Positions 7,228 through 11,110 of a stretch of 11,110 bases of DNA are shown piece by piece; within the stretch, counting starts at the first letter, position 1, and each line of letters begins with the position of its first letter. The notes under the pieces are model-generated. The model was not told where the DNA came from, did not search any database, and was given only the letters and a program-made list of their open reading frames with translations. Source of the stretch: an uncultured Halomicronema sp. (GTDB lineage: Bacteria; Cyanobacteriota; Cyanobacteriia; Phormidesmidales; Phormidesmidaceae). The stretch spans positions 1-11,110 of the forward strand of contig CALCPB010000209.1 of the NCBI GenBank assembly GCA_937897665.1, read 5' to 3'. The position numbers and the translations under genes are program-made.

Positions 7228-8783
7228 ATTGGTAGAGGTCTAGAAAAGAGCCATCCTTGTCCATACTTGACGCCATGATTAAGGAGAAACAAGCGTTGTC
7301 CTTCCGTCTCAATTCCCTCAGCCACCATGGTAAGTTGCAACTTCGAACCGAGTTCGATAATACTTTCTAAAATAGTCACAATCTGTGGGTCTTTGTCGAT
7401 CGCCGCCACATAAAACTGATCGATTTTTAGAATGTCAATATTCAGCTGATGCAAATAACTCAAACTAGAATAACCTTGGCCAAAATCATCGAGAGCAACG
7501 CGACTGCCCAGAGCGCGTAGACGAGCGAGGATATCGGTGGTGGTCGTGCCTGGCCGAATGGCGGCGGCAGTTTCAGTAACTTCGAAAACAAAGCGATGAG
7601 GCGTGCAGGCATCTGACAGCTGTAACGACTGTAGCCAAGTGATGACGGCATCGATGTTGCCAGAATTCAGCTGCGCGGGAGAAAGATTAATAGACGTGTA
7701 GAGTCCTGAAAATTTTTGATATAGCGGTGCCTGTTCGTGAGTCACTTGTTGAATTACCCAAGCTCCAATTTTGTTGATCAAGCCGGTCTTCTCGGCAATG
7801 GGAATAAACAAACTGGGTGGGAGAATACCTTGCTCTGGATGATACCAACGGAGAAGCGCTTCAGAGCCAATACAATCTTCGGTTTGCAAATCAAGAATCG
7901 GTTGATAGTGCACCATTAATTCTTGCTGTTCTAAACCAATTGATAGCTCGCGATCTAATCCTTCAGATTGCTTGACCATCCGCGTGGTTAAAACAAATAT
8001 GATGCCGCTACACAATGCAGCAACGGGACAACCGAGAAACAGCAGGCGCTGCCATCTGGCGAGTACCCAATCTTTGGAAACCTCGGCAATGACCAACACC
8101 TCACCATTTTGTGAAGTCTGAGAAACCTGAATTCGATGCGCTTTCTGATCAAGACTGATCGTGTCTAACGTCGGCAAATTGCCTTGCCCTGCCAACACCT
8201 GTCCGTTGCGGGTGTTGATATAGGCCAGAAAGCCATCGGTACTCAAGGCGCACGACTGCGATGCGCCCCAAGGAGCCGTTAAGATTACTGGATTAATGAG
8301 GGCATTCACTTCTCCCTGCACCTCGGTGGGCAGACTCAGAATAATGGATTCTTCTCCCATGACGATTGTTCGCTCTCGCCCCACAATTTGTAGTGCTGGA
8401 ATGCGAGCATCGGAGCGATATTCTGGGTCAATTAATTCCGGCGGGGTAACATCACCGAGGTTAGTTAAAACTAAAAAGCCTTGCTCATCAACAATACCAG
8501 TTTCTCGAAATAAAGGATTGTCATAAATGATTCTTTCCAGTCTTTCTTCAGCCTCAGGGTCGTTTGGATCAATCGTGTTAGAAACGTCCAACAAAATCTC
8601 ATTGCCGGTTCTTAAGACCGTATCAATGCGGCGAACTCCTTCCTCGACAGCAACTTTGAGTGAGGTTCTGGCACTGTTCACATATTCGTAATAAGAGATA
8701 CTCAGGAATACAGTGGGTGGAATGAGGCTGACCCCTAAAATCCATCCTAAAAACGGCAGATATCTCCTTAGACGACCTCTCAT
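7185..8783 (-). CDS. Membrane-anchored EAL-domain cyclic-di-GMP phosphodiesterase
   Basis: Predicted to hydrolyse c-di-GMP to pGpG, lowering this second messenger that controls attachment and motility. The 532 residues comprise a membrane segment at about 10-30, an extracytoplasmic sensor domain at about 33-243, a second membrane segment at about 246-266, and a cytoplasmic EAL domain at about 278-528. The catalytic set looks complete: EALLRW at 308-313, Asn366 in NLS, Glu401 in FEVTE, DDFGQGYSSL at 432-441, Lys453 and Asp455 in ILKID, Glu489 in AEGIE, Gln509 in YGQGWLFSRP. There is no GGDEF domain. The layout resembles CSS-motif EAL proteins, but the Cys-Ser-Ser is absent (the corresponding region reads VLTNLG at 105-110), so disulfide-based control of that kind is unlikely. 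The gene is visibly more AT-rich than its neighbours and has no HIP1 site, which may point to transfer. Start ATG at 8783; stop TAA. Confidence 0.92.
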   Translation of the reverse strand: MRGRLRRYLPFLGWILGVSLIPPTVFLSISYYEYVNSARTSLKVAVEEGVRRIDTVLRTGNEILLDVSNTIDPNDPEAEERLERIIYDNPLFRETGIVDEQGFLVLTNLGDVTPPELIDPEYRSDARIPALQIVGRERTIVMGEESIILSLPTEVQGEVNALINPVILTAPWGASQSCALSTDGFLAYINTRNGQVLAGQGNLPTLDTISLDQKAHRIQVSQTSQNGEVLVIAEVSKDWVLARWQRLLFLGCPVAALCSGIIFVLTTRMVKQSEGLDRELSIGLEQQELMVHYQPILDLQTEDCIGSEALLRWYHPEQGILPPSLFIPIAEKTGLINKIGAWVIQQVTHEQAPLYQKFSGLYTSINLSPAQLNSGNIDAVITWLQSLQLSDACTPHRFVFEVTETAAAIRPGTTTTDILARLRALGSRVALDDFGQGYSSLSYLHQLNIDILKIDQFYVAAIDKDPQIVTILESIIELGSKLQLTMVAEGIETEGQRLFLLNHGVKYGQGWLFSRPLPIQEFERFLNRKMLP

Positions 8784-9088
8784 ATCTCAATAGCCTAAAT
8801 ACTGAGTCAGACAAATCTAAAGAGCAGCTTGCATAACATCAAGGCGAACTACTATGAGCTTTGCCGCGGTCGCGCCTTATGCTTTCCGCCAAGGCAAAGT
8901 GTCGCCGAACAACGTCGTCGCGTTCAACTGCCGCCGCCGGCGCGTAAGGCAACCCTCGGTTAGGCTCGCGAGCTTGTTGGAAGGGCACGAGCGACATCAG
9001 GCCATCCACAGCTCTAGGGCCTGATTTTGATGAGGGCTCCCTTTGCCACAATGTCCTCTATCCGCTATCTTCAAGCTGCTATATTCCC
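8784..9088. other. Intergenic stretch with a GC-rich structured block
   Basis: Lies between the EAL gene start and the lipoprotein gene stop. The first 45 bases are AT-rich and should carry the EAL promoter. From about 8831 to 8970 the sequence turns GC-rich and can fold: CTTTGCCGCGG at 8859-8869 pairs with CCGC at 8886-8889 and GGCAAAG at 8893-8899 around a 3-base bulge, and GGCGA at 8843-8847 can pair with TCGCC at 8902-8906. Short frames exist on both strands (minus 8839-9051, plus 8854-9024) but none is recognisable. Confidence 0.45.
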
Positions 9089-9862
9089 TTAAGGCAGGTA
9101 CCCAAGGTCCTCTGTTTGCAGCATGTCCAGGGCCTCACCCACCGTACTTGTGCCCCAATCAGTCAACATCCGACTGGCAACTTCATCCATCAAAAAATAG
9201 CCACCCGCATTGTTATAGATTGTCGTCACCGGAAACGGCTCACTCCCGTTTGGCCCCACACCTGTGATGTAGTCAGCCATCACCACCACAACTTCATAGC
9301 ACTGGTAAATCAAAAACGAAACTGCCCGGGTTTCCCCCAACCTCCAGGAATTACTGTCCAGGTTGGCCGGTAACTGCTCCAGCAGTGTCCCGTCCGGCAA
9401 CATCAGGTAAATGGCTAAGTCATTAACGGCAATGCTGGGATCTGAAACTGCTTCAGTCAGGACAAAGGCCACCTCGCCAATATCACGCAGGTTGACCCAA
9501 AAGCTCTGCTCAGAATTAATCTGGCGTTCTGCGACGGGCAGATTCCGCTCTACCCAGCCGAGTTCGGCGGGGGTGAGCAACCGCGACTCACCTAGTTCAA
9601 GGGCTACAGCCGTAGCTGGTGGGGTAGCCGTAGCGGGAGGGGCTGCTTGAACAGGGGCAGTTGTCGGCTCTGGAGCAGCCGGAGCAACCTCAGCCGGAGC
9701 AACTTCAGCGTTAGTCCTTGCAGTCGTTGTAGCTGCCGGTTCAGAAATCTCAGCAGGGGCGGTTTCGGCAGTGGGTGGGGAGCCGCCACAGCTTATGAGC
9801 AGACAGGTTGTCCCCACTAAAGTAAAAGTGCGCCAGGGGAATAAGGCAATGGGATGGGGCAT
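9089..9862 (-). CDS. Putative lipoprotein with Ala/Pro/Thr-rich linker
   Basis: A 257-residue protein of unknown function. The N-terminus has a hydrophobic segment ending in the lipobox LLISC, with Cys25 as the lipidation site, followed by GG, which suggests membrane attachment on the outer face. Residues about 27-87 are a low-complexity Ala/Pro/Thr/Glu linker. From about 88 a folded-looking domain follows (LTPAELGWVERNLP at 96-109, FWVNLRDIGEVAFVLTEAVSD at about 121-141, YLMLPDGTLLEQLP, VSFLIYQCYEVVVVMADYITG, VGEALDMLQ near the end); I do not recognise its family. The frame opens at a TTG at 9877, but the ATG at 9862 has GAGG 9 bases upstream (plus-strand 9872-9875) and is preferred. It is divergent from hisA, 367 bases away. 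Stop is TAA. Confidence 0.78.
   Translation of the reverse strand: MPHPIALFPWRTFTLVGTTCLLISCGGSPPTAETAPAEISEPAATTTARTNAEVAPAEVAPAAPEPTTAPVQAAPPATATPPATAVALELGESRLLTPAELGWVERNLPVAERQINSEQSFWVNLRDIGEVAFVLTEAVSDPSIAVNDLAIYLMLPDGTLLEQLPANLDSNSWRLGETRAVSFLIYQCYEVVVVMADYITGVGPNGSEPFPVTTIYNNAGGYFLMDEVASRMLTDWGTSTVGEALDMLQTEDLGYLP
9676..9705. repeat. 15-bp tandem duplication in the lipoprotein linker
   Basis: Two adjacent 15-mers (CAGCCGGAGCAACCT then CAGCCGGAGCAACTT) differ at one base and encode the repeated AEVAP units of the linker. The in-frame length suggests slippage can lengthen or shorten the linker. Confidence 0.7.
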
Positions 9863-10229
9863 CGATGGCAGCCTCAATTTTGGGCAAGAAAAAAAGGTGA
9901 AATCAGAAAAACTTCATCTCTGGATACTGACAGGGTGCCCACTTGCCCAGTGAAGGTAATGACCTGTTTGGCTGGGGGCTGGGGTTGAACGCCGACATCA
10001 CCGCGGCCTTCTCAGTGGAACTGATGCAAATTATCAACCGTACCCAAGCCCTATCAGCTCAACCGGCAATATCGGCTCAATTTAATGAACTGGGGATCGG
10101 CGGCTCTACGGATTGCTCAGACGAGAGCCGTCTCTTTATGCAATATCCGTCAACTTTTAGCAGAGATTTTGGAGCAGAGGACGTCGAGGTCAACCGATAC
10201 AATAGGCTTTTGCTGAGTACGACGCACCT
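9863..10229. other. Divergent intergenic region upstream of hisA
   Basis: Holds the promoters of the lipoprotein gene (minus) and hisA (plus). The minus-strand side has an A-rich run near 9886-9898 (T-rich on that strand). A plus-strand frame at 9943-10260 is open but starts with TTG, shows no coding character and runs into hisA in another frame, so I do not call it. The main structure is the hairpin at 10101-10130. Confidence 0.5.
10101..10130 (+). promoter_or_regulatory. Attenuator-like hairpin in the hisA leader
   Basis: CGGCTCT (10101-10107) pairs with AGAGCCG (10124-10130); CG (10109-10110) and CG (10122-10123) extend the stem past one bulged A, giving an 11-base loop. TCTCTTT follows at 10131-10137, a weak U-rich tract. 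It sits about 100 bases before the hisA ATG, where a transcription attenuator could act. No His-rich leader peptide is visible, so this is structural evidence only. Confidence 0.35.
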
Positions 10230-11000
10230 ATGGAAGTTATTCCCGCCATTGACCTATTAGCGGGTCGCTGTGTTCGCCTTTATCAGGGCGACTATGAACA
10301 ATCTCAGGTCTTTGATGAAAATCCCGTTGAGGTCGCGCAGCGGTGGGCCGCAGCCGGGGCAACTCGCTTGCACCTAGTCGATTTAGATGGAGCCTAAGCC
10401 GGCCAGCCCGAAAATTGGCAGGCGATCGCAGCCATTGTCGCGGCTGTTAACGTGCCGATTGAAGTGGGTGGCGGTCTGCGCGATCGCGAGCGGGTGGCGG
10501 CCTTGTTTGACCTGGGAGTGCAGTACGCCATTCTGGGCACCGCTGCGGTCGAAAATCCCGACCTAGTCAGCACCCTCAGCACCGAATTTCCCGGACAAAT
10601 AATAGTGGGGATCGATGCCCGCGATGGCCAGGTCGCCACCCGCGGCTGGCTCGAAACCTCGGCAGTCGAGGCGATCTCGTTGGCCCAAGACATGGCGCAA
10701 CGGGGTGCTGCCGCCATTATCTATACCGACATCAAACGCGATGGCACCCTCAAAGGCCCCAACCTAGAAGCGTTGCGGGCGATCGCTGAAGCCACGACCG
10801 TACCCGTCATCGCTTCCGGTGGCGTCAGCTCTGTCACCGATCTGCTCAGCCTGCTGACATTAGAGAGACTTGGGGTCAACGGCGTCATTGTTGGCAAAGC
10901 CTTGTACACCGGCGATATCAGCCTGAAAGAAGCGCTCCGCGCTGTCGGTCCTGGTCGCTGGCAAGATGTGCCCACTGATATCGGCCCTTCTTTTGCTTAA
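10230..11000 (+). pseudogene. hisA: HisA, full length but interrupted by in-frame TAA
   Basis: HisA (phosphoribosylformimino-5-aminoimidazole carboxamide ribotide isomerase, a TIM barrel) catalyses the fourth step of histidine synthesis in the cytoplasm. The frame from ATG 10230 to TAA 10998-11000 spans 257 codons, the usual family length. [10 protein letters not shown] gives catalytic Asp8, and VDLDGA ends at 55. Codon 56 is TAA (10395-10397) where cyanobacterial HisA has Lys in DLDGAKAGQP; AGQPENW follows in the same frame. Beyond it, PIEVGGGLR (76-84), IVGIDARDG with catalytic Asp129, YTDIKRDGT (91-99) and VIASGGVSS are all intact, with no frameshift. A restart at the GTG of codon 75 would lose Asp8 and so should be inactive. 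The upstream region has no strong ribosome binding site. The strong conservation after the stop means the lesion is very recent, suppressed, or a sequence error. Gene identity is certain; function is open. Confidence 0.93.
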
Positions 11001-11052
11001 AGGCCAAAACCTGAAGCGAACGATCAGACTCTGAAACAGAATTGCCACCACT

Positions 11053-11088
11053 AAAAACCGGGCCGGAAAGTCAATCATCAGGCCCGGT
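11053..11088 (-). terminator. Rho-independent terminator for a gene beyond the right edge
   Basis: On the minus strand a perfect 8-bp stem ACCGGGCC (11088-11081) / GGCCCGGT (11064-11057) with a 16-base loop runs straight into TTTTT (11057-11053). Read on the plus strand no T-run follows, so it serves transcription entering from the right, convergent with hisA. A minus-strand frame from the edge ends at TGA 11090-11088 and could be the last codons of that gene, but too little is visible to call it. Confidence 0.75.
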
Positions 11089-11110
11089 CAAGGGCAAATA
11101 ATCTCAAGCG

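Larger units (their letters stand above)
767..10786. repeat. HIP1 octamers (GCGATCGC), dispersed
   Basis: I find copies starting at 767, 1801, 2623, 4044, 4130, 4351, 4424, 5132, 6420, 10422, 10480 and 10779, roughly one per 0.9 kb, both within genes and between them. This density of the highly iterated palindrome is a known mark of many cyanobacterial genomes. None is found between 6428 and 10421. Confidence 0.85.

Noticed and set aside
8831..8965. Integron attC site
   Set aside because: The outer boxes resemble attC core sites, but one deviates from the consensus, the inner boxes are not complementary, and no integrase or cassette array is present.
8839..9051. Minus-strand frame of 70 codons between the EAL and lipoprotein genes
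   Set aside because: It is GC-driven open frame over a foldable block, with a competing plus-strand frame and no recognisable domain.
9943..10260. Plus-strand frame of 105 codons upstream of and overlapping hisA
   Set aside because: It has a TTG start, no ribosome binding site, an unlikely composition and no recognisable motif, and it overlaps the hisA start in another frame.
32..10397. A variant genetic code in which TAA encodes lysine
   Set aside because: Five genes in the window, including hisA itself, end naturally at TAA at the expected family or domain end, and the other genes show no internal TAA.
10860..11078. Minus-strand frame with a hydrophobic N-terminus
   Set aside because: Two thirds of it is antisense to the conserved 3' end of hisA, and its first codons lie in the loop of the terminator hairpin.
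1..11110. CRISPR array, tRNA or rRNA gene, transposase, prophage or defence system
   Set aside because: I found no spaced repeats, no cloverleaf or rRNA signature, and no protein with transposase, nuclease or phage motifs on either strand.

Overview
The window looks like chromosomal DNA of a cyanobacterium. The evidence is a cyanobacterial-type three-domain flavodiiron protein, a lumenal pentapeptide-repeat protein, a secreted glycine-zipper protein of a family I associate with cyanobacteria, AroC and HisA sequences of cyanobacterial type, and at least 12 copies of the HIP1 octamer GCGATCGC in 11.1 kb. The genus cannot be fixed from this stretch. There is no CRISPR array, tRNA, rRNA, transposase or phage gene that I can support.

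Layout from left to right. (1) 1-208, minus: the 5' part of aroC (chorismate synthase), running off the left edge and carrying an in-frame TAA at codon 59. (2) 480-2356, minus: two family-2 glycosyltransferases overlapping by ATGA, a two-gene unit probably for surface polysaccharide or O-antigen-like glycan. (3) 2484-4196, minus: a flavodiiron protein of the Flv1/Flv2 type, with most diiron ligands replaced. (4) 4405-4962, minus: an exported pentapeptide-repeat protein. (5) 5436-5999, plus: an exported glycine-zipper protein with a strong ribosome binding site. (6) 6044-6703, minus: a TVP38/DedA-type membrane protein, convergent with (5) and followed by a possible terminator. (7) 7185-8783, minus: a membrane-anchored EAL phosphodiesterase for cyclic-di-GMP. 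It is visibly more AT-rich than its neighbours and lies in a 4-kb stretch without HIP1. (8) 9089-9862, minus: a lipoprotein with an Ala/Pro/Thr-rich linker and an unrecognised C-terminal domain. (9) 10230-11000, plus: hisA, complete in length but interrupted by an in-frame TAA at codon 56. (10) 11053-11088: a strong minus-strand terminator for a gene beyond the right edge.

Most genes are separate single units with divergent or convergent neighbours; the glycosyltransferase pair is the only clear operon. No multi-gene novel system is visible. The most striking observation is that the two core amino-acid biosynthesis genes at the two ends, aroC and hisA, each carry one TAA exactly where cyanobacterial homologues have a lysine codon, with the correct reading frame continuing on both sides. 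TAA is the normal stop of five genes in this same window, so general reassignment is excluded. The choices are sequence or assembly error, recent nonsense mutation, or site-specific readthrough.
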